DNA of 64,000 bases from CBDAPE01 sp965198325 (GTDB taxonomy: Bacteria > Pseudomonadota > Alphaproteobacteria > UBA828 > JAPUJA01). The stretch covers positions 248,001-312,000 of the forward strand of contig CBDAPE010000016.1 in the NCBI GenBank assembly GCA_965198325.1, given 5' to 3'. Positions 18,314 through 27,907 of this stretch are shown here, piece by piece. The number at the start of each line of letters is the position of its first letter. Position 1 is the stretch's first letter. Made by a program: the position numbers and the translations under genes. Below the pieces are notes generated by a model. It did no database searches and was not told the DNA's origin. It saw only the letters and a program-made list of their open reading frames with translations.

Positions 18314-19399
18314 ATGAACCGAAGTAGTCTCGACGAAAAATTCGACAAGGTGGTGGCACATCACCTGGATCTCGAAAGCCGACTTGCCGACGCGGCTGCC
18401 GTCTCGAGCGATGCGTTTATGCGACTGTCGAAGGAATATGCTGATTTATTGCCCGTCATCGAAGCGATTCATGGCCTGCGTGGCGCGCTACAGGAGGCGG
18501 ACGATTTGCACGCGATTATTGAGGACTCGGAGACCGAAGCCGATATGCGCTCGCTCGCCGAAGCAGAGTTGACCGGAATCAGCGCGCAACTGCCTGATCT
18601 CGAGCGCGCCGTCATGGTCATGCTGCTACCGAAAGACGAAGCCGACGAGCGGAATGCCATTCTGGAAATCCGGGCGGGCACCGGCGGCGAGGAGGCGGCG
18701 CTGTTCGCGGCCGATTTGCTCCGGATGTATCAGCGCTACGCCGAGCTTCACGGTTGGCGCGTCGAAATCATGAACGCATCGGAGACGGGGATCGGGGGGA
18801 TCAAGGAGGTCGTTACCACGATCTCCGGGCGCGGCGTCTTCGCCCGGCTTAAATTCGAGTCCGGTGTGCACCGGGTGCAGCGTGTGCCCGAAACCGAGGC
18901 GAGCGGGAGAATCCATACCTCGGCTGCTACGGTGGCGGTGCTGCCGGAGGCTGAGGAAGTCGATGTCCAGATCGACGAAAAAGATTTGCGGATCGATGTC
19001 TACAGAGCGAGCGGTCCCGGAGGCCAATCGGTCAACACGACGGACAGCGCCGTTCGCATTACCCATTTACCGACCAGCATCGTCGTCCAGCAACAAGACG
19101 AAAAGTCCCAGCATAAGAACAAGGCCAAGGCGCTCAAGGTATTGCGCGCGCGGCTCTATCAGGCGGAACGCATGGCGCGGGAGGCGGAACGCGCGGCCAC
19201 ACGACGTGATCAGGTGGGTTCGGGCGACCGCTCCGAACGAATCCGCACCTATAATTTTCCGCAAGGCCGCGTGACCGATCACCGTATCAGTCTCACGCTC
19301 TATAAGCTCGACAAGGTATTGAACGGTGAAGCCCTGGACGAGCTGGTCGACGCCCTGGTTGCCGATGACGAGACGACCCGACTTGCCGTCTCCATCTGA
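18314..19399 (+). CDS. prfA: Peptide chain release factor 1
   Basis: RF1 terminates translation at UAA and UAG. The 361-residue product has the universally conserved GGQ motif (GPGGQSVNTTDSAVR), whose Gln is the methylation target of PrmC, and the RF1-type PxT codon-recognition tripeptide, here PET in RVPETEASGRIHTSAAT. The ATG at 18314 is chosen because RF1 similarity begins with LDEKFDKVVAHH; the frame is open further upstream into hisS. The 3' end overlaps prmC. Confidence 0.96.
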   Translation: MNRSSLDEKFDKVVAHHLDLESRLADAAAVSSDAFMRLSKEYADLLPVIEAIHGLRGALQEADDLHAIIEDSETEADMRSLAEAELTGISAQLPDLERAVMVMLLPKDEADERNAILEIRAGTGGEEAALFAADLLRMYQRYAELHGWRVEIMNASETGIGGIKEVVTTISGRGVFARLKFESGVHRVQRVPETEASGRIHTSAATVAVLPEAEEVDVQIDEKDLRIDVYRASGPGGQSVNTTDSAVRITHLPTSIVVQQQDEKSQHKNKAKALKVLRARLYQAERMAREAERAATRRDQVGSGDRSERIRTYNFPQGRVTDHRISLTLYKLDKVLNGEALDELVDALVADDETTRLAVSI

Positions 19400-20273
19400 T
19401 AGCGGGACAGGCTCGGAGTCGACTGTCGGCGGCGCGATCGACGATCTGGCCCGTGTGTTTGCTGTGGCCGGCGTGGATGCGCCCCGCCGCGAGGCGCAAT
19501 TGCTGGTCGGTCACGTCGCCGGGCTGGACCGTGCGCAACTGACTGGCCGTCCGGAGCGGATCCTCAGTGCCGCCGAGGGGGTTGCTCTGGCTGATCTCGC
19601 CGGGCGCCGCGCTGCGCGCGAGCCGTTCGCCTATTTGGTGGGAAACCAGGAATTCTGGAGTCTCAATTTTAAGGTCACCGCCGACACGCTGATCCCGCGG
19701 CCGGAAAGCGAGGCCGTCATCGAAGCGGTCCTGGATCGTCTTGCCGATCGGCGGGCGTCGCTCCGGCTGCTGGACCTGGGAACCGGTAGCGGTTGCCTCC
19801 TGCTGGCCCTGCTGAGTGAATTGCCTGCAGCCGCGGGCATTGGTGTCGATAGCAGCTGGCCCGCGTGCGCCGTTGCCAGGGACAACGCGGAGGCGCTGGG
19901 CTTGGCCGCACGTGCGGCTTTTCTGTCGGGCGATTGGGTCGAGGCAGTGGTCGGCCGGTTCGATGTGATCGTCGCCAACCCGCCCTACGTACCGACGAAA
20001 GACGCTGGGGCGCTGGAGCCGGAAATTGTCGACTACGAGCCGGCAGGTGCAGTATTTGCAGGGCGCGAAGGGCTCGATGCCTATCATGTTATTCTGCCAC
20101 AGCTTTCCCGGCTGTTGGTCGTAAACGGCATGGCCGTCATAGAGTTGGGTGCGGATCAGGCGGACTCGGTGAGGATGATTGCGGAGGGAAGTGGGCTCGC
20201 TGTTTCGGGCGAACGTCCCGACTTGGCCGGGCGCCGCCGATGTCTCTGTCTGACGGTTGAAACACCGCAGTGA
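19365..20273 (+). CDS. prmC: Peptide chain release factor N5-glutamine methyltransferase PrmC
   Basis: PrmC methylates the Gln of the GGQ motif in release factors. The 302-residue protein has the family-specific LVGHVAGLDRAQL N-terminal helical part, GNQEFWSLNFKVTADTLIPRPESE, SAM motif I LLDLGTGSGCLLLAL, and the substrate-binding NPPY motif (VANPPYVPT). An upstream ATG at 19326 is possible, but 19365 gives a shorter overlap with prfA (35 bp). Co-location with prfA, its substrate gene, is a strong supporting context. Confidence 0.94.
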   Translation: MTRRPDLPSPSDSGTGSESTVGGAIDDLARVFAVAGVDAPRREAQLLVGHVAGLDRAQLTGRPERILSAAEGVALADLAGRRAAREPFAYLVGNQEFWSLNFKVTADTLIPRPESEAVIEAVLDRLADRRASLRLLDLGTGSGCLLLALLSELPAAAGIGVDSSWPACAVARDNAEALGLAARAAFLSGDWVEAVVGRFDVIVANPPYVPTKDAGALEPEIVDYEPAGAVFAGREGLDAYHVILPQLSRLLVVNGMAVIELGADQADSVRMIAEGSGLAVSGERPDLAGRRRCLCLTVETPQ

Positions 20274-20493
20274 CGGTCGACACCGAATAGCAAAAAAAAC
20301 GTTGCAAACTTCGCGCAGGTGGCTAGGGTCATACCCGGCGGCTCGAACTGGTACCTTAAGATTAGGTCGGAAATCGGATCGCCCCTTTAGCAAGATCGTT
20401 GATCACGCTGCTCCAGGCAGGCAACGAGCCCAGATAGGCGCGGCGTGCGCGCCAGCAAGGGTTATCGGATACCGCAACGGATAGTAGGAGAGC

Positions 20494-20934
20494 ATGAGAC
20501 AAGCCTCCAGTTCCAAACGATCACGTGGTGGCCGCGCCAATGGCAAACGGCCCAACCAAAATTCCCGCGCAAGCGTGTTTGAAAGCAACGGTTCAGACAG
20601 CAAGGTCAAGGGTACGGCCGCGCAGGTGCTTGAGAAATACCAGGCAATGGCGCGCGATGCGATTGCTGCAGGTGACCGGATTACCGCAGAAAACTATCTT
20701 CAGCACGCCGAGCATTACTACCGTCTCCTCAGCCTGCAGCAGGGGTCCGAGGAACGTTCAGGCGGACGGGGTCGCAGCGAGACCCCGGCGTCGCCGCCGG
20801 TGCCGATTGCAGTGGCGCCGGCAGCCGAATCGACTTCGAAAATCGAGTCCAAAAATGACGGGCAGGCCGGCGACTCCGAGGAGGAAGAAAAACCCGGCAA
20901 CGGGGCCGCAGATTCGAGTTCGCGACAGGCCTGA
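20494..20934 (+). CDS. DUF4167 domain protein
   Basis: A 146-residue protein with a basic N-terminus rich in Arg, Gly and Asn, then the conserved helix pair VLEKYQAMARDAIAAGDRI / TAENYLQHAEHYYRLLS that defines DUF4167, and an acidic, disordered C-terminal tail. It is found between prmC and clpB throughout alphaproteobacteria; the basic N-terminus suggests nucleic-acid binding, but function is unproven. A GTAGGAGAG Shine-Dalgarno sequence precedes the ATG. The 220 bp upstream (20274-20493) hold nothing I can name. Confidence 0.9.
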   Translation: MRQASSSKRSRGGRANGKRPNQNSRASVFESNGSDSKVKGTAAQVLEKYQAMARDAIAAGDRITAENYLQHAEHYYRLLSLQQGSEERSGGRGRSETPASPPVPIAVAPAAESTSKIESKNDGQAGDSEEEEKPGNGAADSSSRQA

Positions 20935-20964
20935 TCTCACGCCGGATCTCTTGCCGGCACGCCC

Positions 20965-20994
20965 TCTTGCGCTGGATCGATCAGCCCCCATATA
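20965..20994 (+). promoter_or_regulatory. Sigma-32 (RpoH) heat-shock promoter of clpB
   Basis: TCTTGCG at 20965-20971 and CCCCATATA at 20986-20994 fit the RpoH consensus (-35 CTTGAAA, -10 CCCCATnT). The distance from the seven-base -35 element to CCCCAT is 13 bp, inside the allowed 11-16; read by the alphaproteobacterial form it is CTTG-N18-CCATATA. It lies 43 bp upstream of the clpB start codon, exactly where a heat-shock promoter is expected. Confidence 0.8.
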
Positions 20995-21036
20995 GAGGCG
21001 GTCTGACGGCAATTGCGGTGCCGGGGGAACCAGCCC

Positions 21037-23640
21037 ATGGATTTTGAGAAGTTTTCCGAGCGGTCACGCGGATTTGTGCAGGCGGCGCAAACCATGGCGG
21101 TCTCGCGTGGCCATCAGCAGTTCACGCCCGAACATCTGCTCAAGACCCTGCTCGACGATGAAGACGGCCTCTCGGCCAATCTCATTCGGGCCGCAGGGGG
21201 GCGGCCAGAAGACGCCCGCCGTGCGGTGGATGTGGAGCTCGAGAAACGCCCGCGCGTCGAAGGCGGCGGAGCGGGTGGACTTTACCTCGCGCCCGAGATG
21301 GCCCGCCTTTTCGAGTCCGTGCAAACGATCGCCGAGAAAGCGGGTGATTCATTCGTCACCGTCGAACGCTTGCTCCTGGCCTTGGCGTTGGCCGAGGGCA
21401 CCCCGTCGGCGAAAATGCTGGCGGACGCGGGCATCACGCCACAGCAACTCAACAGCGCGATCAACGAGATTCGTAAGGGACGCACGGCGGACAGCGCGAC
21501 CGCTGAAGAAGGCTACGACGCACTCAAGAAATACGCCCGCGACCTGACCGCAGCGGCCCGGGAGGGCAAACTTGATCCCGTGATCGGGCGGGATGAGGAA
21601 ATTCGTCGCACGATCCAGGTGCTGTCGCGCCGGACCAAGAACAACCCGGTGTTGATCGGCGAGCCCGGAGTCGGCAAGACGGCGATCGTTGAGGGTCTGG
21701 CCAACCGGATCGTAAACGGCGATGTGCCTGAAAGTCTGACCCGCAAGTCGTTACTCGTACTTGATCTGGGAGCGCTGGTCGCCGGTGCAAAGTTTCGCGG
21801 CGAATTCGAAGAGCGGTTGAAAGCGGTTCTCGCCGAAGTCACTGCCGCAGAGGGCCAGATTGTCCTGTTTATCGACGAACTTCACACGCTCGTGGGCGCG
21901 GGTGCTGCGGAAGGCTCAATGGATGCCTCGAACCTGCTGAAACCGGCCCTGGCGCGTGGCGAACTGCATTGTGTGGGCGCCACGACGCTTGATGAATATC
22001 GGAAGCAAATCGAGAAGGATGGCGCGCTTGCCCGGCGTTTCCAGACGGTGTTCGTTGCGGAGCCAACTGTCGAGGATACCGTTTCGATTCTGCGTGGGCT
22101 GAAAGAGAAGTATGAACTCCATCACGGCGTGCGCATCACGGATAGCGGACTCGTCAGTGCAGTGACCCTGTCGAACCGCTATATCACTGATCGCTTCCTG
22201 CCCGATAAGGCCATCGACCTCGTCGACGAGGCGGCAAGCCGGCTTCGTATGGAGGTCGACAGCAAGCCGGAGGAGGTCGACGAGCTCGACCGCAAGATCA
22301 TCCAGCTTAAGATTGAGCAGGAAGCGCTCAAGAAGGAAACCGACAACGCCTCGAAAGAGCGGCTCGATAAGCTGGCCGACGAGCTCACGGAGCTTGAGGC
22401 TCGGGACAGTGAACTCACCACGGCCTGGCAGGCAGAGAAGCAGCGGCTCGCGAGTGCTCAGAAAATCAAGGAAGATCTCGATGCTGCCCGCGGCGAGCTC
22501 GAGATCGCGCAGCGCGAGGGTAATCTGACGCGGGCCGGCGAACTCGCCTACGGCATCATTCCCGAGTTAGAGCGGTCCCTGGGCGAGGCGGAGGGCGAGG
22601 GCGAGGCCCACATGCTCAAAGAGGCGGTCGGCGAGCAGGATATCGCGGCCGTCGTCTCGCGCTGGACGGGTATTCCCGTCGAAAAGATGTTGACGGGCGA
22701 ACGGGAAAAGCTGCTTCAGATGGAGGCGGAATTAAGTGCGCGCGTGGTTGGCCAGGGCGAGGCCGTCGTCGCGGTCAGCAACGCGGTCCGCCGGACGCGA
22801 GCCGGCTTGCAGGATGCGAATCGCCCGATCGGCTCGTTTTTCTTCCTTGGGCCGACCGGTGTGGGCAAGACCGAGCTAGCGAAATCGCTGGCTGCATTCC
22901 TGTTCGACGATGAGACGGCGATGATCCGGATCGACATGTCCGAATATATGGAGAAGCACTCGGTCGCCCGACTGATCGGCTCGCCCCCGGGCTATGTAGG
23001 CTACGAAGAGGGCGGCGCGCTCACCGAGGCGGTGCGTCGGCGGCCCTACCAGGTCATTTTGTTCGACGAGATTGAGAAAGCCCACCCGGATGTCTTCAAC
23101 GTTTTCCTGCAGGTCTTCGATGATGGCCGTCTGACCGACGGGCAGGGGCGCACGGTCGATTTCACGAACACGATCATCATCATGACGTCCAACCTTGGCG
23201 GAGAGATTCTCGCGAGCCAGCCCGAGGGCGAGGATTCTAGTGCTGTGCGCGGACCCGTCATGGACATCGTTCGGCAGAATTTCCGGCCCGAGTTCCTTAA
23301 CCGGCTTGACGAAATTGTGCTGTTCCATCGGCTGGGGCGCGATAGCATGGACGCAATCGTTGATATCCAGATTACCCATCTCGCCGATCTGCTCGCCGAT
23401 CGCAAGATTACGCTGGCGCTGGATCAGGCTGCCCGCGCGTGGCTCGCCGATCAGGGCTACGATCCGGTCTATGGGGCTCGCCCGCTCAAGCGTGTGATCC
23501 AACGCTGTCTGCAAAACCCGTTGGCAAGCTTGATTCTCGAAGGCAAGGTTGGCGATGGCGAATCGGCGCAGATAACGGCGGGCGAAGGTGGCCTGGTAAT
23601 CAATGGCGTCAACGCCGAGAACGTGCTGTCTGCCGCGTGA
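21037..23640 (+). CDS. clpB: ATP-dependent chaperone ClpB
   Basis: ClpB is the hexameric AAA+ disaggregase that works with DnaK to rescue aggregated protein. The 867-residue product has the N-domain (FTPEHLLKTLLDDEDG), AAA1 with Walker A GEPGVGKT from residue 208, the coiled-coil middle domain (about 400-525) that marks ClpB rather than ClpA, and AAA2 with GPTGVGKT from residue 605, then IDMSEYMEKHSVARLIGSPP and GYVGYEEGG. The ATG at 21037 gives the usual MDFEKF start; an ATG 24 bp upstream is less likely. Heat-shock control is supported by the RpoH promoter upstream. Confidence 0.97.
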   Translation: MDFEKFSERSRGFVQAAQTMAVSRGHQQFTPEHLLKTLLDDEDGLSANLIRAAGGRPEDARRAVDVELEKRPRVEGGGAGGLYLAPEMARLFESVQTIAEKAGDSFVTVERLLLALALAEGTPSAKMLADAGITPQQLNSAINEIRKGRTADSATAEEGYDALKKYARDLTAAAREGKLDPVIGRDEEIRRTIQVLSRRTKNNPVLIGEPGVGKTAIVEGLANRIVNGDVPESLTRKSLLVLDLGALVAGAKFRGEFEERLKAVLAEVTAAEGQIVLFIDELHTLVGAGAAEGSMDASNLLKPALARGELHCVGATTLDEYRKQIEKDGALARRFQTVFVAEPTVEDTVSILRGLKEKYELHHGVRITDSGLVSAVTLSNRYITDRFLPDKAIDLVDEAASRLRMEVDSKPEEVDELDRKIIQLKIEQEALKKETDNASKERLDKLADELTELEARDSELTTAWQAEKQRLASAQKIKEDLDAARGELEIAQREGNLTRAGELAYGIIPELERSLGEAEGEGEAHMLKEAVGEQDIAAVVSRWTGIPVEKMLTGEREKLLQMEAELSARVVGQGEAVVAVSNAVRRTRAGLQDANRPIGSFFFLGPTGVGKTELAKSLAAFLFDDETAMIRIDMSEYMEKHSVARLIGSPPGYVGYEEGGALTEAVRRRPYQVILFDEIEKAHPDVFNVFLQVFDDGRLTDGQGRTVDFTNTIIIMTSNLGGEILASQPEGEDSSAVRGPVMDIVRQNFRPEFLNRLDEIVLFHRLGRDSMDAIVDIQITHLADLLADRKITLALDQAARAWLADQGYDPVYGARPLKRVIQRCLQNPLASLILEGKVGDGESAQITAGEGGLVINGVNAENVLSAA

Positions 23641-23688
23641 AATGCGCGGTCTTGCCTTGACCGTCAGTAAAAACTCCGGCGCGTTACT

Positions 23689-25950
23689 CTATCGCGTGGT
23701 GTCGTCATGCTGGGCGACGCGGGTTGCGACCGGCAGGGTCTTGAGCTCGGTGAACACCGCTTGGCGGGCGTTCTCGAACTGCGTCAATTCCTCGCCCTTG
23801 AGCTTTTCGCCTGTCGGCAGCTTGACGCTTAGCGGGTTGATCCGCGAGTCGTCGACGAGCACCTCGTAATGGAGGTGGGGGCCCGTCGAGCGCCCGGTCG
23901 AGCCGACGTAGCCGATGATGTCCCCTTGGTTCACCCGCTGGCCTTCCTTGATCCCGGGCCCGTACTTGCTCAAATGCGCGTAGGCCGTCTTGTACGTCGA
24001 ATTGTGCCGGATCCGGACATACTTGCCGTAACCGCCGTTGCGTCGCGCCTTCTCGATCACGCCGTCGCCAGCCGCCATGATGGGTGTTCCGCTCGGTGCG
24101 GCGAAGTCGATACCCCGGTGCATCGTCGTGTAGCCCAGGATCGGATGCTCGCGCATGCCGTAGGTCGAGCTTAGCCGCGCGCCGTCGATCGGCGTCCGCA
24201 TGAGCGCCTTGCGCACGCTCTGGCCTTCGGCATCGAAATAGTCGATACGCCCGTCGGCCAATTCGTAGCGGAACAGCTCGAGTGTCTTGTCGCCGAGTGT
24301 CAGCGCGGCATAGCGCATGGGGCCTTCTCGCACGAGTTCGCCGTCCGTCGTGTAGACTCGGTCGAACAGAACCTCGAACGTGTTGCCTTTCTGAATCTCG
24401 CGTTGGAAATCTACATCGAAGCTGAACGCGCGAATCATCTCCATCAGAACGGAAACCGGCATGCCGGAATCCACCGCTGCGACGTAGAGGCTGCTCTCGA
24501 TGGTTCCCTGGGTGCGGGTCGCGAGCAATTCGACGGGCTTTTGGATATCGCCGGCTGCGTAACTGCCGTCGGCTTGGCGGATGACAACGATTTCGTGGGC
24601 CGGGCCCATCTGCAGGCTGAATGCCGTCATGACGTCTGCCGCGGCGGTATCGTCTGCATCGTCAAACGCAAGCGTCACCAGTTGTCCGACCTGAAGCTTG
24701 CGCGGGTTTAGAATCTGCTTGAAGGCGGCAATCGAATTGTGCGCGTCGCCGTTGGTCGCGCCGCCTCGCAGCAGCGCCTCCATCAGCGTATCGCCCCTCT
24801 CGAGCGCAATGGTCGCGGTTGGCCCCGGTGCCGTCTCGATCGGGTTGCCGCTATTGGTCGAATGAACGCCGCTGGCCCGATACGGCGTCATCCAGGATTC
24901 GGACGTCTTGTCAGGCAGGTCCGCAATCATTTTCGGGTCTTCTTCGGGTGTCACGGCGATCTCGTCTTCCGGTGCGGTTGCGGGTTCGCCAGAAGCCGAG
25001 GATGTCGCTGTCTTGTTGACCATGGCCTTCGGGAGAGTTGGTTGCACTGTCCGCCGGGCCGAGTAGCGTCCGTTTGAATCTCGGGTCACCGTGATGAATT
25101 TGCCGTCTGCTAGCTTCAGGGCGAAGCCGAGCAATTCAGCCCCCGAATTCAGACTCAGGAAGATTTCATGCTCGATCCTAAGCTTCTTCGGATTGAACTG
25201 CTGACGCAGAGCGCGCACTGATCGATCGATCTCCTGGGCGCTAACGCCCGCAGCCGAGAGCAGCGTCGCGAGTGTATCGCCCCGATTGATATCGATATGA
25301 AGCAGGTCGGCGATGTTGGCCGGTTCCTCCGTGATGGCTGGCTGGGAGGTGCGCTGAGCCGCGTACTGGCCGCTCCCCGTCCGAACCGCTTCGATATAGC
25401 GCTCGCCACCAAGCCAGATCATGACACCCTGAAGCCGATACCTGCCATCGGTATCCTGGATCAGAGCAACCGTGACCTCGTTGCCAATATTGAGCTTCCG
25501 GGGATCGAACACCTCCCGAATGGCCGCGACGGCTCTATCCGCCTCTTTGCGATCGATGCCCGCAGTCGCAAACAGGGTCGCCAGTGTATCGCCCCGCTGA
25601 ACCTGGAAGGATATGGTCAGCCGGTCGGCTTCCTTCTGCTCGTCGGCGGTACGGACATCGGTCGGCTCCGCGTAGGCGACGACAATCTCGTCGTTTGCGA
25701 CCGCGCTCGCCAACGGTTTATGGGACGATGCGAATTGAAACGTCAGTAGGGCGGCGGTCAGGCTGACCGCCGCGCAGATTCCGATTCGTTGCGGCGAAAA
25801 AAGCACCCTTTGGCGCCCCCCCGGGTAGAACCACGTCAGGTATGCGTCCCTCAGCGATCGCCCATGGATTTCAAGCAATCGTCCGCCGGCGGAGCGCAAT
25901 CCTTCCAGAAAAATCGCGTTAACCATGCTGAGGTGATCCAGCTTTGTCAA
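23689..25950 (-). CDS. M23 (LytM) family peptidoglycan endopeptidase with three LysM-like repeats
   Basis: A 753-residue cell-envelope hydrolase. One membrane segment near residues 56-74 anchors a long periplasmic part. Three similar RGDTL-containing repeats, related to LysM/OapA domains, occupy about residues 117-163, 221-267 and 383-429. The C-terminal M23 domain keeps the zinc and catalytic residues: His611 and Asp615 in HRGID, His659 in AYAHLSKYG, and His692-x-His694 in GPHLHYEV. Such enzymes cut peptide cross-links in peptidoglycan during growth or division. It is convergent with clpB. An internal ATG at codon 9 is another possible start. The 150 bp upstream are AT-rich and probably hold its promoter. 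Confidence 0.88.
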   Translation of the reverse strand: MTKLDHLSMVNAIFLEGLRSAGGRLLEIHGRSLRDAYLTWFYPGGRQRVLFSPQRIGICAAVSLTAALLTFQFASSHKPLASAVANDEIVVAYAEPTDVRTADEQKEADRLTISFQVQRGDTLATLFATAGIDRKEADRAVAAIREVFDPRKLNIGNEVTVALIQDTDGRYRLQGVMIWLGGERYIEAVRTGSGQYAAQRTSQPAITEEPANIADLLHIDINRGDTLATLLSAAGVSAQEIDRSVRALRQQFNPKKLRIEHEIFLSLNSGAELLGFALKLADGKFITVTRDSNGRYSARRTVQPTLPKAMVNKTATSSASGEPATAPEDEIAVTPEEDPKMIADLPDKTSESWMTPYRASGVHSTNSGNPIETAPGPTATIALERGDTLMEALLRGGATNGDAHNSIAAFKQILNPRKLQVGQLVTLAFDDADDTAAADVMTAFSLQMGPAHEIVVIRQADGSYAAGDIQKPVELLATRTQGTIESSLYVAAVDSGMPVSVLMEMIRAFSFDVDFQREIQKGNTFEVLFDRVYTTDGELVREGPMRYAALTLGDKTLELFRYELADGRIDYFDAEGQSVRKALMRTPIDGARLSSTYGMREHPILGYTTMHRGIDFAAPSGTPIMAAGDGVIEKARRNGGYGKYVRIRHNSTYKTAYAHLSKYGPGIKEGQRVNQGDIIGYVGSTGRSTGPHLHYEVLVDDSRINPLSVKLPTGEKLKGEELTQFENARQAVFTELKTLPVATRVAQHDDTTR

Positions 25951-26100
25951 TAGGTTAATGCCGCTTCTTTAGTCGACGCATGGGCGTTGGGCCAAGTCGC
26001 CGCGATATTAAACACCGAATTGGATGCCTTTGCAGCAATTCACCGGGCGGCGGCTCCTGCTCGCCGGATTTAACGATATTTATTACAATTTTTCAATTGG

Positions 26101-26631
26101 TTAGCGAATTTTCATGATGATCCGGGATGCCGTCCTGGTCCGAGCGCCGAAATCGTCGACAAACGTCTTGATCTCGTCGTCTTTGATCGGCTCGGGTTCG
26201 CCCAGCGCATCGGCAGCGTATTGGAGGGACAGGGCCCGGGCCGCTGCGTCCTCGCCCATCGCCATATTGAGCGTGAGCGATTCGATTGAAGCGGCGAACT
26301 CGCGAACCGGTTCCGCCATGAAGTCCTGAAAAAATTTATTGCGGTCCGCGATGAGCCCCTCGTTATCCAGCGTATGGGCAATACTGCGGGCGGCATTCGG
26401 AACGGTCAGTTCGACGATCTCGGCGGCATTGCTGGCCCGAATGTTCCGGGAGTGGAATTGGAGTCCGGCCATTGCCACGGCGTAACGCAGGACCACGACA
26501 TAATCGGGCTGCTTCCCGGGCGCGGCGCGTTCGAGAACCGCCAAAATGTTTCCGAACAGCTGACAAGTGACCCGCGCCAGCGCCTTTGCCTTTTCGGCGG
26601 GCGTCAAGCGCTTCAGGCGGTCTAGCACCAC
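26101..26631 (-). CDS. Unrecognised 176-residue protein
   Basis: I do not recognise this protein. It is predicted mostly helical and soluble, with no signal peptide, no membrane segment and no cysteine-rich motif; the N-terminus is basic (DRLKRLTPAEKAKALAR) and the centre mixed. The start is GTG at 26631, preceded by a very strong GGGAGGGAAG Shine-Dalgarno sequence, which supports real translation. Base composition matches its neighbours. It stands alone between the M23 peptidase and the first oxygenase, and marks the border between core and accessory parts of the window. Confidence 0.7.
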   Translation of the reverse strand: MVLDRLKRLTPAEKAKALARVTCQLFGNILAVLERAAPGKQPDYVVVLRYAVAMAGLQFHSRNIRASNAAEIVELTVPNAARSIAHTLDNEGLIADRNKFFQDFMAEPVREFAASIESLTLNMAMGEDAAARALSLQYAADALGEPEPIKDDEIKTFVDDFGARTRTASRIIMKIR

Positions 26632-26777
26632 GGCTCTTCCCTCCCTGTTCGACCGGCCGCGTATGGAATTGGCGCCATCTTGGAAGTTTTGCCCCGTCCG
26701 TGCAAGGTTTCACCGGAGTTTATCCAACGGCTTGCGGCGGGTTGACGGTCCCGCCATGATCGGGCGGGAAAAGAGCC

Positions 26778-27806
26778 ATGATTCAATCGGACCCAACGCC
26801 AAACCGTAACGACCGACGCCTGTCTCTCGAGGTGCGCCGGGTCGCGGTCGAGCAGATCCCGGTCGTCGACCTGCGCGGCATTCGCACGGGTTGCGGCTCG
26901 GCCCGGGACGCCTGCGCGGCGGCGCTTGATAAGGCATGCCGCGAGGTGGGGTTCTTTTACATTGCAGGCCATGGCGTGGCAGCAACCGAGATCTCCGCCC
27001 TGATTCGTGAGGCCGAGCACTTCTTCACCCTGCCGCTTGAGCGGAAGATGGCGATCTACTACAAGGACTCCCCGATCTACGGTCGGGGTTACATGCCGCT
27101 CGGCGAACATCAGATACCCGGCACGGCGGAGCGTGGCGACTTGCACGAAGCATTCGAGTTCAGCCTGGAACTACCGGCAGACGATTCCGACCATCTTGCG
27201 GGTTGCCCGATGTACGGGCCTAACCGCTGGCCCGGCGACCTTCCGGACTTTCGCGATAGGGTTTATGGCTATTACGATGCGATTCGCGAGCTCGGGCGCG
27301 ATCTCTTCCGCGCTTTCGCGATCGCCCTCGATCTTCCCGAGGAATTTTTTGAGAGCAGGATAACCAAGCCCCTTGGCCAGATGCGTCTGATCCACTACCC
27401 GCCAGATCCGGGACCGCGCGATAGGATCCAATGGGGGATCGGACCGCATACCGATTACGAATGCTTCACAATTTTGCTCCAGGACGATGCCGGCGGGCTT
27501 GAGTTGATGAACGCGGACGGCGAGTGGATTGCCGCCCCGCCGGTCCCCGGAACTTTCGTCGTCAATGTCGGCGATCTGATGGCGCGCTGGACAAACGACC
27601 TCTATGCTTCGACGCTCCATCGCGTGGTCAATTGGAGCGGGCGTGAGCGCTATTCCTTCCCGTTTTTCTACGGCGCGAATTTCGATGCCGAGGTGTCCTG
27701 TTTGCCGACCTGCCAGGATGCGGATCATCCGCCGAAATACCCTGCAACGACCGCGGGTGCTTGGGCGGCTGATCAGATTCAGAAAGCCTACGGTTTTCCT
27801 GCCTGA
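26778..27806 (+). CDS. Isopenicillin N synthase-like 2-oxoglutarate/Fe(II)-dependent oxygenase (copy 1)
   Basis: A 342-residue non-haem iron oxygenase of the IPNS/DIOX fold. The N-terminal DIOX_N part (IPVVDLRGI...CREVGFFYIAGHGV) is followed by the jelly-roll domain with the iron facial triad His224, Asp226 (HTDYECFTIL) and His281 (LHRVV), and the 2-oxoglutarate-binding Arg291-x-Ser293. It is therefore expected to be catalytically competent; plant GA oxidases, IPNS and bacterial ethylene-forming enzymes share this fold, so the substrate cannot be deduced. It is paired with a close paralogue 101 bp downstream. Confidence 0.88.
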   Translation: MIQSDPTPNRNDRRLSLEVRRVAVEQIPVVDLRGIRTGCGSARDACAAALDKACREVGFFYIAGHGVAATEISALIREAEHFFTLPLERKMAIYYKDSPIYGRGYMPLGEHQIPGTAERGDLHEAFEFSLELPADDSDHLAGCPMYGPNRWPGDLPDFRDRVYGYYDAIRELGRDLFRAFAIALDLPEEFFESRITKPLGQMRLIHYPPDPGPRDRIQWGIGPHTDYECFTILLQDDAGGLELMNADGEWIAAPPVPGTFVVNVGDLMARWTNDLYASTLHRVVNWSGRERYSFPFFYGANFDAEVSCLPTCQDADHPPKYPATTAGAWAADQIQKAYGFPA

Positions 27807-27907
27807 CCGTCCGCTGACCCGTTGTCGCTGCGCAACTTGATTGGACGGCGCTGCCGCGCCAGAATGCGCTCGCTTTCCATGAGCGACGCGGGCGGAAGGG
27901 ACTCATT

